This document shows positions 24,204-31,802 of a stretch of DNA of 64,000 nt, piece after piece. The stretch is from Paenibacillus aurantius (GTDB taxonomy: Bacteria; Bacillota; Bacilli; Paenibacillales; NBRC-103111), in contig NZ_CP130318.1 in assembly GCF_032268605.1 (NCBI RefSeq), positions 496,001 to 560,000 of the forward strand. The letters are read 5' to 3'. Numbering within the stretch: position 1 is the stretch's first letter; each line of letters opens with the position of its first letter. The notes beneath the pieces are model-generated. The model saw only the letters and a program-made list of their open reading frames with translations. It made no database searches and was not told the origin of the DNA. The translations under genes and the position numbers were made by a program.

Positions 24204-25232
24204 ATGAAAAAGTGGTCACTCGCAGCGCTCGTCTTAGTCATGATGGTCGCGGTGCTCGCCGGATGCGGCGCTAAAAAGGAAGAGGGCACGAGCGGCGGCG
24301 GTTCTTCCGATAACGCCAAGAAGCGTGTCGTCCTGGTAACGCCCGAGAAGATCGGCGTGAACCAATTCTTTACGCAGATGCAGGAAGGTCTCGATAAAGC
24401 AGCCAAGGAATTCAACCTCCAGACGAAAGTGATTGAATCGGCGGACCCGACCCAAGTGGAGCAGAACCTCCGCGCGGCGGTTGCCGAGAAGTATGATCTG
24501 ATCATTACGGCCGCGTTCTCCGCAGCCGATGCCTTAACCAAAGTCGCAGCCGAGAACCCGAAGCAGGCGTTCGCGATTATCGACACGGTCGTCGATGCGC
24601 CGAACGTACGCAGCATCGAGTTCCGCGAGCATGAAGCGGCCTACCTCCTCGGAGCGGCGGCCGGTCTTTCGACGAAGAAGAATACGGTCGGCGCGATCGT
24701 CGCCATGGATGCGCCGCTGCTCAAGAAGTATACGTCCGGCTTTGAGCAAGGCCTGAAATCGACCAACCCGAACGCGAAATTCCTGGTTAACTACGTAGGC
24801 GGATTTACGGATCCGGCCAAAGCGAAGGAGCTTGCGCTGCTTCAATACTCGCAAGGCGCGGACTTCGTTGCCGGGATGGCCGCGGTAGGCGATTCGGGCG
24901 TGTTCCAGGCCGCCAAAGAGAAGAACTTCTACACAGCCGGTCAGGATACGGACCGTACCGGGGAAGATCCCGAGCACATCGTCCTGTCCCAGCTGAAGGA
25001 AACGGATACCGTGACATACGAGACAGCGAAGGATTTTGCCCAAGGGAAATTCACGTACGGCTCCATCAGCTACGGTCTGAAAGAAAACGGCGTAGGCGTA
25101 ACCTTTGTTACGGCCGACTCCAAGTCCAAGCTGAGTCCGTTCATCGGACAAGCGAACGTGGACAAGCTCAAAAAAATTCGCGACGATATCGTATCGGGCG
25201 CGATCAAGGTGAAGAACCCGCTAGCTCCTTAA
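24204..25232 (+). CDS. BMP family nucleoside-binding lipoprotein
   Basis: 342 residues. Signal peptide with lipobox VLAGC (lipidated Cys21), then a linker rich in Gly and Ser and the BMP/PnrA-like periplasmic-binding fold: KRVVLVTPEKIGVNQFFTQMQEGL, later AIIDTVVDAPNVRSIEFREHEAAYLLGAAAG, the last being a hallmark of the family. PnrA-type proteins bind purine or other nucleosides. GGGGAGAG precedes the ATG. It is the first gene of an operon with an ATPase, two permeases, a sulfite-oxidase-like enzyme and a nucleoside phosphorylase. Confidence 0.9.
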   Translation: MKKWSLAALVLVMMVAVLAGCGAKKEEGTSGGGSSDNAKKRVVLVTPEKIGVNQFFTQMQEGLDKAAKEFNLQTKVIESADPTQVEQNLRAAVAEKYDLIITAAFSAADALTKVAAENPKQAFAIIDTVVDAPNVRSIEFREHEAAYLLGAAAGLSTKKNTVGAIVAMDAPLLKKYTSGFEQGLKSTNPNAKFLVNYVGGFTDPAKAKELALLQYSQGADFVAGMAAVGDSGVFQAAKEKNFYTAGQDTDRTGEDPEHIVLSQLKETDTVTYETAKDFAQGKFTYGSISYGLKENGVGVTFVTADSKSKLSPFIGQANVDKLKKIRDDIVSGAIKVKNPLAP

Positions 25233-25248
25233 GGGATCTCCCTCCTCC

Positions 25249-25285
25249 GAACCGGTTGCCCACCACGCAGCCGGTTTGTCTTGTT
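25249..25285 (+). terminator. Terminator or attenuator between binding protein and ATPase
   Basis: Stem AACCGGTTGC with GCAGCCGGTT and a T-rich tail (TTTGTCTTGTTT). It lies inside the operon and would reduce downstream expression, giving excess binding protein. Confidence 0.6.
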
Positions 25286-25345
25286 TCCTGACGTATCGTT
25301 AAAGACAGAAGAAAGCCGCAATCTGAGTCAGAAGGGAGTAGGGAC

Positions 25346-26854
25346 ATGCTGCTGCAGCTGGAAAAAATTACGAAGCGGTTCGGCAACCTGACCGCCAACG
25401 ATCAGCTGGACTTCACGCTTGCCGAGGGCGAGGTGCACGCGCTGATCGGCGAGAACGGGGCGGGGAAGTCTACGCTGATGCGGATTCTGTACGGCGAGGA
25501 GACGCCGACCTCCGGGAGGATCCTGCTGAACGGCCGGGAGCTGAAGCTGGACTCGCCCAAAGACGCCATCGCCGCCGGGATCGGGATGGTGCACCAGCAT
25601 TTCATGCTCTTCCCGGAGTTTACGGTCGCCGAGAATATCGTGATCGGCCGGGAGCCGAAAGCCGGCCTCGTCTTTGACCGCAAGGCGGCCGCCGCGGAAG
25701 TGAAGGCCTTGTCGGACAAGTATGGCATGCCCGTTGACCCTTGGCAGACGATGGGGGATTGCCCGGTCGGGATCCAGCAGCGGGTGGAGATTCTGAAGGT
25801 GCTGGGCCAAGGCGCCAAGATCGTCATTCTGGACGAGCCGACCGGTGCCTTGACTCCGCTTGAGGTCGAATGGCTGCTGAAGGCGATCAAAGGGCTGGCC
25901 CAGCAGGGCATCAGCTTTATTCTGATCAGCCACAAGCTGCAGGAAGTCATTCACGCCGCGGACCGCATCACGGTCCTCCGGGACGGCCGCGTGACGGGCG
26001 TTATGGAGGCCAAGGATACGAACGAAGAGGAGCTTTCCCGCTTAATGGTAGGCCGGGAGCTTCAGCGGCGGAACAAGCAGGCGGTAGAGCCCGGCGAGGG
26101 AATTCTGGATGTGCAGAACGTGACGATTCAAGGCGGAAAAGGGGCAAAGCCGCTTCTGGACCGCGTCCATTTCCAAGTGCATGCTGGCGAGATTGTCGGG
26201 ATTGCCGGCGTATCGGGCAACGGCCAATCGGAATTGATTCAAGCCATCGCCGGGCTGCGCCGCATCGACCAAGGACGGATTATGGTGAATGGGACGGATG
26301 TCACGAACGCGCTCCCGCTCCAGGTGCGAAACGCCGGCCTGGCTCATATTCCGGAAGACCGGTACAGCTGGGGCTCCTCCAAGGAGGAGAGCGTGGCGGA
26401 CAACGGCATTATGGGCCACCTTCCGACGCACAGCCGCAGCGGCCTGCTTCGGGAAGGGAAAATCCGCGAGACGGTCAGCCGTTTCATTGACACCTTCAAG
26501 GTAAAGACCGGCTCACTGGAGACGAAGGCCAAGCACCTCTCCGGCGGGAACATGCAGAAGCTGATCGTGGCCCGCGAGATGGCGCACGGCACCCCGTTCG
26601 TCATCGCGGCCGAGCCGACCCGGGGTGTGGATATTGGGGCCATGGAGATCATCCATGAAGCGTTGCTGCAGCGCCGCCGGGAGATGGGAGCCGTCCTGCT
26701 CGTCTCGTCTGAGCTGACGGAGATTTTGCAGCTGTCCGACCGCATCCTCGTGATGTTCGAGGGACGGATCGCCGGTGAGCTGACAGCGCAAGAAGCGACC
26801 GAGGAACGAATCAGCATTCTGATGGCGGGAGGGACGATCCATGAAGCAGGATAA
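25346..26854 (+). CDS. Nucleoside ABC transporter ATP-binding protein (two NBDs)
   Basis: 502 residues with two nucleotide-binding domains, as in NupO/RbsA-type subunits. The first has Walker A GENGAGKST (about 34-42) and DEPTGALTP; its signature is altered (VGIQQRVEILK). The second has GVSGNGQSE, signature LSGGNMQKLIVAREM and Walker B-like AAEPTRGVDIGA. GAAGGGAGTAGGGAC precedes the ATG. It drives the BMP binding protein and the two permeases that follow; the first permease gene overlaps its end by 14 bp. Confidence 0.9.
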   Translation: MLLQLEKITKRFGNLTANDQLDFTLAEGEVHALIGENGAGKSTLMRILYGEETPTSGRILLNGRELKLDSPKDAIAAGIGMVHQHFMLFPEFTVAENIVIGREPKAGLVFDRKAAAAEVKALSDKYGMPVDPWQTMGDCPVGIQQRVEILKVLGQGAKIVILDEPTGALTPLEVEWLLKAIKGLAQQGISFILISHKLQEVIHAADRITVLRDGRVTGVMEAKDTNEEELSRLMVGRELQRRNKQAVEPGEGILDVQNVTIQGGKGAKPLLDRVHFQVHAGEIVGIAGVSGNGQSELIQAIAGLRRIDQGRIMVNGTDVTNALPLQVRNAGLAHIPEDRYSWGSSKEESVADNGIMGHLPTHSRSGLLREGKIRETVSRFIDTFKVKTGSLETKAKHLSGGNMQKLIVAREMAHGTPFVIAAEPTRGVDIGAMEIIHEALLQRRREMGAVLLVSSELTEILQLSDRILVMFEGRIAGELTAQEATEERISILMAGGTIHEAG

Positions 26855-27914
26855 GATGATGACTTACCTTCGCGGACTACTCCAACCGCTGTTGGCTATA
26901 GTGCTCGGTCTCATCGTCGGGGCCGTGATGATTATAGCCGTCGGCGGCTCGGTCCTCGAGACGTATGCGGAGATGGCGAAGGGGGCCTTCGGAAGCAGTT
27001 ACTTTACGGCCAGTACGCTGGCCCGGGCGACTCCCATCATTCTGGTCGGTCTCGGAGCCTCGCTCGCGTTCCGGGCCGGATTCTTCAACCTTGGCGCTGA
27101 AGGCCAAATGATTCTGGGCGCTCTGTCCGCCGCGCTGGCTGCCCTGTATGTCCCGGGACCCGCGGCCTTGAAGCTGGTTTGCGCGCTTGTTGCCGGGATG
27201 CTCGCCGGGGGATTGTGGTCGGCGCTGGCCGGCTGGCTGGACACCCGTTTCCGGATGAATCTCCTCATCACGACCCTCTTGTTCAACTATATCGCGGCTC
27301 TGTTCGCCGGCTATCTCGTTTCCTTCCCGTTGAAGGACAAGGCGAGCACCGGAGCTTCCCAGACGGCGATGCTGGACAAAAGCCTATGGCTGCCCAAAAT
27401 CATGTCCGGCACGACGCTGCATATCGGCTTCCTGGTTGCCGTCTTGGCCGCCATCGGAATGGCTTGGTACTTGCGCTATACGGTAAAAGGCTACGAGATC
27501 CGCATGCTGGGCAGCAACCCGCTCTTTGCCGGGTACGGCGGCGTCCGCCGCGGCCGCGTCATGCTGCTGAGCATGCTCGCGAGCGGGGCCCTTGCCGGAC
27601 TCGCCGGGACATTCGAGGTGCTGGGCACGCAATACCGCTATATCGATAACATGCTGAGCGCTCCCGGCTTTGCCTGGTCGGGCATCATGGCGACGCTGAT
27701 CGCCGGATCGAATCCGATCGGCACCGTTTTTGCGGCCATTCTGCTTGCAGCTCTCCAGACAGGCGGCATGGGCGTTGAGCGCAATACGGAGGTTCCGCTT
27801 GAGATCTCCAACATTATTCAGGCGGCGTTGATCCTGTTTGTATCGGCCAGACTTACGTTTGCCTTCATCAGCCGCAGGAAAGCAAGGAGGGGTGCGGATG
27901 GAAACGCTGCTTGA
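26841..27914 (+). CDS. Nucleoside ABC transporter permease (NupP-like)
   Basis: 357 residues, eight or more membrane helices, matching the BPD_transp_2 family of the ribose/nucleoside permeases. GLGASLAFRAGFFNLGAEGQMILGAL (about 64-89) and the later GSNPLFAGYGGV are typical of this type. Start GGGAGGGACGATCC-ATG overlaps the ATPase end; the next permease overlaps its end by 17 bp. Works with that second permease as the transmembrane pair. Confidence 0.9.
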   Translation: MKQDKMMTYLRGLLQPLLAIVLGLIVGAVMIIAVGGSVLETYAEMAKGAFGSSYFTASTLARATPIILVGLGASLAFRAGFFNLGAEGQMILGALSAALAALYVPGPAALKLVCALVAGMLAGGLWSALAGWLDTRFRMNLLITTLLFNYIAALFAGYLVSFPLKDKASTGASQTAMLDKSLWLPKIMSGTTLHIGFLVAVLAAIGMAWYLRYTVKGYEIRMLGSNPLFAGYGGVRRGRVMLLSMLASGALAGLAGTFEVLGTQYRYIDNMLSAPGFAWSGIMATLIAGSNPIGTVFAAILLAALQTGGMGVERNTEVPLEISNIIQAALILFVSARLTFAFISRRKARRGADGNAA

Positions 27915-28815
27915 TTGGTCACTGCTGAATTCGACGATACGCGTCGTAGCCCCATTGCTTCTGGCCGCACTCGGTGGAGCGCTATGCGCCCGCGTCGGTC
28001 TGTTCAACGTGGCGCTGGAGGGCATGATGCTCACCGGCGCGTTCACGGCGATTCTCGGCAACTATTTGTTCGGCAGCGTCCTGCTCGCCATTCTGTTCGC
28101 CTGCGTCTGCGTAGGGCTCGTCGCGCTCTTGTTCGCCTACTTGAGCATTCAGCTGCAGGCGAATGTGATCATTGTCGGGGTGGCCATCAATTTCTTGGCC
28201 AGCGGCCTTACGGCGTTTTTGCTCTTCAGCGTCTTTGGCGTAAAAGGGCAATATTATGATAAAACCATGGTGGGGCTGCCCGAGTGGCACATTCCGCTTA
28301 TAAAGGATATTCCCGTTCTCGGGGACATCCTATCGGGGCATTCCCCGCTCGTCTACCTCGCGTTCGTACTGGCCTTCGTCCTGCAGTTCGTCTTGTTCCG
28401 CACGGTATTCGGGTTCCGTCTGATGGCGTCCGGGCAAAATCCGCAGGCTGCGCAAAGCCTCGGCCTCCGCGTCAAGCGCTACCAGTATGCGGCTGTCCTG
28501 GCCAGCGGGGTCCTGTGTGCCCTGGCCGGCGCGCAGCTGTCGCTCGGTCAGGTCACGCTGTTCGCCGAGAACATGACGTCCGGCCGCGGCTTTATTGCCC
28601 TCGTCGCCACGATGCTCGGCCAGAGCAGCCCGCTCGGCGTCACGGCCGCCAGCCTCCTGTTCGGCTTTATGGATGCGGTCAGCATCCGGCTGCAGGGGCT
28701 CGCGCTGCCGACGCATTTTACGATGATGCTTCCTTATGTTATGACCATTGTCGTCATGTTTGTGGTGAAGGATAAAGGCTACCTGCGGCAATCCGGCCGC
28801 ATCGGCGGTCAATAA
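27898..28815 (+). CDS. Nucleoside ABC transporter permease (NupQ-like)
   Basis: 305 residues from the ATG at 27898 (AGCAAGGAGGGGTGCGG), inside the end of the previous permease gene. Same BPD_transp_2 family: APLLLAALGGALCARVGLFNVALEGMML, then ASGQNPQAAQSLGLRVKRYQ and the end LPTHFTMMLPYVMTIVVMF. Second half of the heterodimeric permease. Confidence 0.9.
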   Translation: METLLDWSLLNSTIRVVAPLLLAALGGALCARVGLFNVALEGMMLTGAFTAILGNYLFGSVLLAILFACVCVGLVALLFAYLSIQLQANVIIVGVAINFLASGLTAFLLFSVFGVKGQYYDKTMVGLPEWHIPLIKDIPVLGDILSGHSPLVYLAFVLAFVLQFVLFRTVFGFRLMASGQNPQAAQSLGLRVKRYQYAAVLASGVLCALAGAQLSLGQVTLFAENMTSGRGFIALVATMLGQSSPLGVTAASLLFGFMDAVSIRLQGLALPTHFTMMLPYVMTIVVMFVVKDKGYLRQSGRIGGQ

Positions 28816-28839
28816 GCAGAAGCGAAAGGGTGAATAGCG

Positions 28840-29511
28840 ATGCATGACAAAGCGGACAAGCTGAAGAAAGCAAAGGTTCCCCAAGTGACGGTCAGGGAGG
28901 AGTTCAAGCATCGGCTGCCCCCGGGCCAAATGCTGACGGAACGGTTTCCGATTCTCCATGAAGGGGAAGTGCCTGTCTACGATCTGAGTGAATGGCGTCT
29001 CGACGTATTCGGAGAGGTCGGCACGGAGCGCTCCTTTACCCTGGAAGAGCTCCAGGCGCTGCCACAAACAACCGTAACCTGCGATATTCATTGTGTGACC
29101 CGCTGGTCCAAGTTCGATACGGCCTGGGAGGGAGTCCGGTTCAAAGATTTTCTAGCCCTGCTGGACGTTAAGCCGGAAGCCAAGTATGTCATGTTTCATG
29201 CGGACGAGGAGTACGAGACGAACGTTCCGCTGGAGGATCTCCTTCGGGACGATGTGCTGCTGGCCTTCCGGTACGACGGCAAGCCGCTTACGGATAAGCA
29301 CGGCTTTCCGCTCCGCATGGTCGTTCCGCATCTGTATTTCTGGAAGAGCGCCAAGTGGGTGCGCAGGATGGAATTTATGAAGGAAGACCGGCCGGGCTTC
29401 TGGGAGCGCAACGGGTTTCACAATGTGGCCGATCCGTTTCGGGAGGAACGCTTCTCCGGCGAAGCGCTGCCGATTCCGGAAGACGAATGGACCAAGAAGG
29501 AGTTTGATTGA
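28840..29511 (+). CDS. Sulfite-oxidase-like molybdopterin oxidoreductase
   Basis: 223 residues of the sulfite oxidase fold without heme or dimerisation domains, similar to the MsrP/YuiH-type single-domain enzymes. The cofactor-binding Cys is most likely Cys85 in CDIHCVTRWS; VPLEDLLRDDVLLAFRYDGKPLTDKHGFPLRMVVPHLYFWKSAKWVRRMEFM is the conserved core. No twin-arginine signal, so cytoplasmic. The position inside a nucleoside import operon, 24 bp after the permease and one base before a phosphorylase, is unusual; its reaction is unknown. Confidence 0.8.
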   Translation: MHDKADKLKKAKVPQVTVREEFKHRLPPGQMLTERFPILHEGEVPVYDLSEWRLDVFGEVGTERSFTLEELQALPQTTVTCDIHCVTRWSKFDTAWEGVRFKDFLALLDVKPEAKYVMFHADEEYETNVPLEDLLRDDVLLAFRYDGKPLTDKHGFPLRMVVPHLYFWKSAKWVRRMEFMKEDRPGFWERNGFHNVADPFREERFSGEALPIPEDEWTKKEFD

Positions 29512-29512
29512 G

Positions 29513-30250
29513 ATGGCACTGCTGCCTATATTGCGGGTCGATCCTGCCGATATGCCCGACTATGCCCTCGTGTGCGGCGATCCGTTCCGGGCCGAAGAGA
29601 TTGCGAAGAAATTGACGGACGCCAAAGAGCTGGCCCATGCACGCGAGTACCGAACCTTCACGGGGACGTACGAAGGGGTGAAGCTCGCCGTGGTCAGCCA
29701 CGGTGTCGGATCGCCGGGTGCGGCCGTCTGCTTCGAGGAGCTGGCCAAGGCCGGGGTCAAGACGATCATTCGGATCGGTACGGCCGGATCCCTGTCGTCG
29801 TATAGGACGGGGAGCCTGATCGTGAGTACGGCCGCCGTCCGGGAGGAAGGGCTGACCCGGCAGCTGGTGCCGCTCGCTTTTCCTGCGGTGGCGGACAGCC
29901 GGGTGACCGAAGCCCTGTATGAAGCGGCGCTGGAAGTGGATGCTCCAGGCGAGGTCGGGAAGGGCGTCACGCTGACGATGGACGCTTTCTTCAGCGGCGT
30001 AGTCGAGCTGCCCCATGAGACGTACCGCAAAGCCGGTGTTCTCGCCGTAGAGATGGAAATTGCGGCCTTGTATGTGGTAGCGATGCTGCGCGGGGTCCGG
30101 GCCGGGGCCATTCTGGCCCTGGATGGCGATTCCACCGCCGTGGATGAGGGGTATAATCCGCATCGCGATGTCGTAACGAAGGCGGTAGAAGCCGAGATTG
30201 CCGCGGCGCTCCGTGCGGTGGTTAAGCTGGCCAAGAAGAACGCAGAGTAA
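29513..30250 (+). CDS. Nucleoside phosphorylase (uridine phosphorylase-like)
   Basis: 245 residues from the ATG at 29513, right after the upstream stop. NP-I family: VCGDPFRAEEIAKKL, SHGVGSPGAAVCFEELAKAG, KTIIRIGTAGSL (about 84-95) and VLAVEMEIAALYVVAM (about 178-193), the last with the Glu that holds the ribose. ALDGDS replaces the usual VSD near the end. It splits imported nucleosides with phosphate into base and ribose-1-phosphate, giving the operon its purpose. A terminator follows. Confidence 0.9.
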   Translation: MALLPILRVDPADMPDYALVCGDPFRAEEIAKKLTDAKELAHAREYRTFTGTYEGVKLAVVSHGVGSPGAAVCFEELAKAGVKTIIRIGTAGSLSSYRTGSLIVSTAAVREEGLTRQLVPLAFPAVADSRVTEALYEAALEVDAPGEVGKGVTLTMDAFFSGVVELPHETYRKAGVLAVEMEIAALYVVAMLRGVRAGAILALDGDSTAVDEGYNPHRDVVTKAVEAEIAAALRAVVKLAKKNAE

Positions 30251-30323
30251 AGCGGAGCACCCGGACATGGGGGCCGTCCTTCGTCGGCTCCCATCCCGAG
30301 GCATACCGTTACCGAGAATCAGG

Positions 30324-30364
30324 AAGCATGGCTGGGCGTGGATACGCTTGGCCGTGCTTTTTTT
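30324..30364 (+). terminator. Intrinsic terminator of the nucleoside operon
   Basis: Stem AAGCATGGC with GCCGTGCTT, with an inner GCGT/ACGC pairing, followed by T7. Between 30251 and 30617 there is no gene: the stretch holds this terminator and the repeat element at 30407. Confidence 0.85.
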
Positions 30365-30406
30365 CGTGCCCTTGATAAGGGAGGGGGTGTGGGAAAGGTG
30401 TTGTTT

Positions 30407-30500
30407 AGTGCCTTATCCGCAAATGATATTCTGCTTTTTTACTATTTTTTCGTGCGCATTAAGAGGTTTTCTCGCCAGCAAAGTTACCGGATAAGGCACT
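30407..30500 (+). repeat. Intergenic repeat element, copy A
   Basis: 94 bp bounded by 13-bp perfect inverted ends (AGTGCCTTATCCG and CGGATAAGGCACT). The inside shares CAAATGA, TTCTGCTTTT, TTTTCGTGCG and CAAAGTTACCGGA with the copy at 34297. It carries no reading frame. Confidence 0.7.
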
Positions 30501-30617
30501 CGCTACAGTGGTAATATACGTGTTGTTTTTAGGCTGGAAACGACTTACAATTTAAGCGACTTTCCGTGATGACGAGGAATCTCGACCAGATGACCAAAAA
30601 CCAAGGAGGCCCTGCCC

Positions 30618-31043
30618 ATGCAGCCACCCAAGCACATTATTTCCGCCGCGGCTATCGTCGTTAATGCGGATAACAAGATTTTATTGATCAAGGGGCCCCG
30701 AAGAGGCTGGGAAATGCCCGGAGGCCAGGTGGAGGTCGGGGAATCCCTTGCTCAAGCCGCCATCCGGGAAACGAAGGAGGAGGCGGGCGTCGATATCGAA
30801 ATTGTCCGCTTCTGCGGCATTTACCAGAACGTGTCCGGCGGGATCTGCAACTCGCTCTTTCTGGCGAAGCCCGTCGGAGGGGAACCGGTTCCTACAACGG
30901 AGGCGCTTGAAGCCGGCTACTATCCGATAGAGGAAGCCCTGCAGATGGTCACATGGCCGACGTTTCGGGAACGGATCGAAGCCTGCCTGAACCCGGAAGG
31001 GCAGCCATTCTACGTCGAGTTCTCCAACCAGAAGGCGATATAA
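30618..31043 (+). CDS. Nudix hydrolase
   Basis: 141 residues. The Nudix box GQVEVGESLAQAAIRETKEEAG (about 36-57) has all the metal-binding Glu residues of GX5EX7REUXEEXGU. These enzymes cleave nucleoside diphosphates linked to another group. The substrate is not clear from the sequence. CAAGGAGGCCC precedes the ATG. It pairs with a histidine phosphatase 21 bp downstream, suggesting joint removal of nucleotide derivatives. Confidence 0.9.
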   Translation: MQPPKHIISAAAIVVNADNKILLIKGPRRGWEMPGGQVEVGESLAQAAIRETKEEAGVDIEIVRFCGIYQNVSGGICNSLFLAKPVGGEPVPTTEALEAGYYPIEEALQMVTWPTFRERIEACLNPEGQPFYVEFSNQKAI

Positions 31044-31064
31044 GGAAGGACGGGGGGTATACCT

Positions 31065-31670
31065 ATGAAAACGATCCTTTACATGGTCAGGCACGCCGAT
31101 TCGCCTTATGTGCCGGGGCAGGAACGCACCCGGGGATTGTCGGCGGCCGGAGCGGCCGCTTCCCGGCAGATCGCCGAACGGCTGAAGGACCTCCCGGTGG
31201 ACGGCGTGGTGTCGAGCTCGTACGCCCGGGCGGTCCAGACGGTACAGCCGCTGGCCGAGAGCCGGGGGCTGCCGATCCGGGAGTATGAAGGCCTCCGGGA
31301 GCGGCTGATTGGCGGCGAGGAGAGCGAGGCCCCGTGGGAGGAGATCCGGAACGCGATTGAGCGGTCCTTTACGGACCACGATTACGCCCTCGAGGGCGGC
31401 GAAACGACAAAGGAAGCCCGCTTAAGGGCGCTGCCGATACTCGAAGAGCTTCTCGAGGAGTATGAGGGGCGGGCGGTGGCCATCGGCACCCACGGGAACA
31501 TCATGACCATCCTGATGAACCATTACGAGCCCGGGTGCGATTATGCCTTCTGGCAGGAAACGTCCCGCCCGGATGTTTACCGGATGACCTTCGACGGCCG
31601 CCACCTGGAATCGATCGAAAGGCTGTGGAGCCCCGAGGCGGTTCACCCCGAGAAGCATTCATCCGTTTAA
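31065..31670 (+). CDS. Histidine phosphatase family protein
   Basis: 201 residues. MVRHADSPYVPG carries the catalytic His (RHA, position 10), with SSSYARAVQTV and, later, AIGTHGNIMTILMNHY for the second His. Related to the phosphatase at 11079. It follows the Nudix gene by 21 bp; both probably form one operon that ends at the bidirectional terminator. Confidence 0.85.
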   Translation: MKTILYMVRHADSPYVPGQERTRGLSAAGAAASRQIAERLKDLPVDGVVSSSYARAVQTVQPLAESRGLPIREYEGLRERLIGGEESEAPWEEIRNAIERSFTDHDYALEGGETTKEARLRALPILEELLEEYEGRAVAIGTHGNIMTILMNHYEPGCDYAFWQETSRPDVYRMTFDGRHLESIERLWSPEAVHPEKHSSV

Positions 31671-31725
31671 TAACTAACGTGTTTAAGAAAAGGTCTCTAT
31701 CCCAGTCCACTTTACTCCATCCTCA

Positions 31726-31780
31726 AAAGCCCCATGACCCGGCTCTCTTCTCAAGAGAACCGGGTCATGGGGCTTTCTTT
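31726..31780. terminator. Bidirectional terminator between convergent operons
   Basis: A 17-bp perfect stem (AAAGCCCCATGACCCGG with its complement at 31760-31776), flanked by T runs on one side and A runs on the other. It serves the phosphatase gene and the AraC regulator. Confidence 0.9.
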
Positions 31781-31802
31781 CGGTCCGGCCCTCCCCGCCC
31801 CG

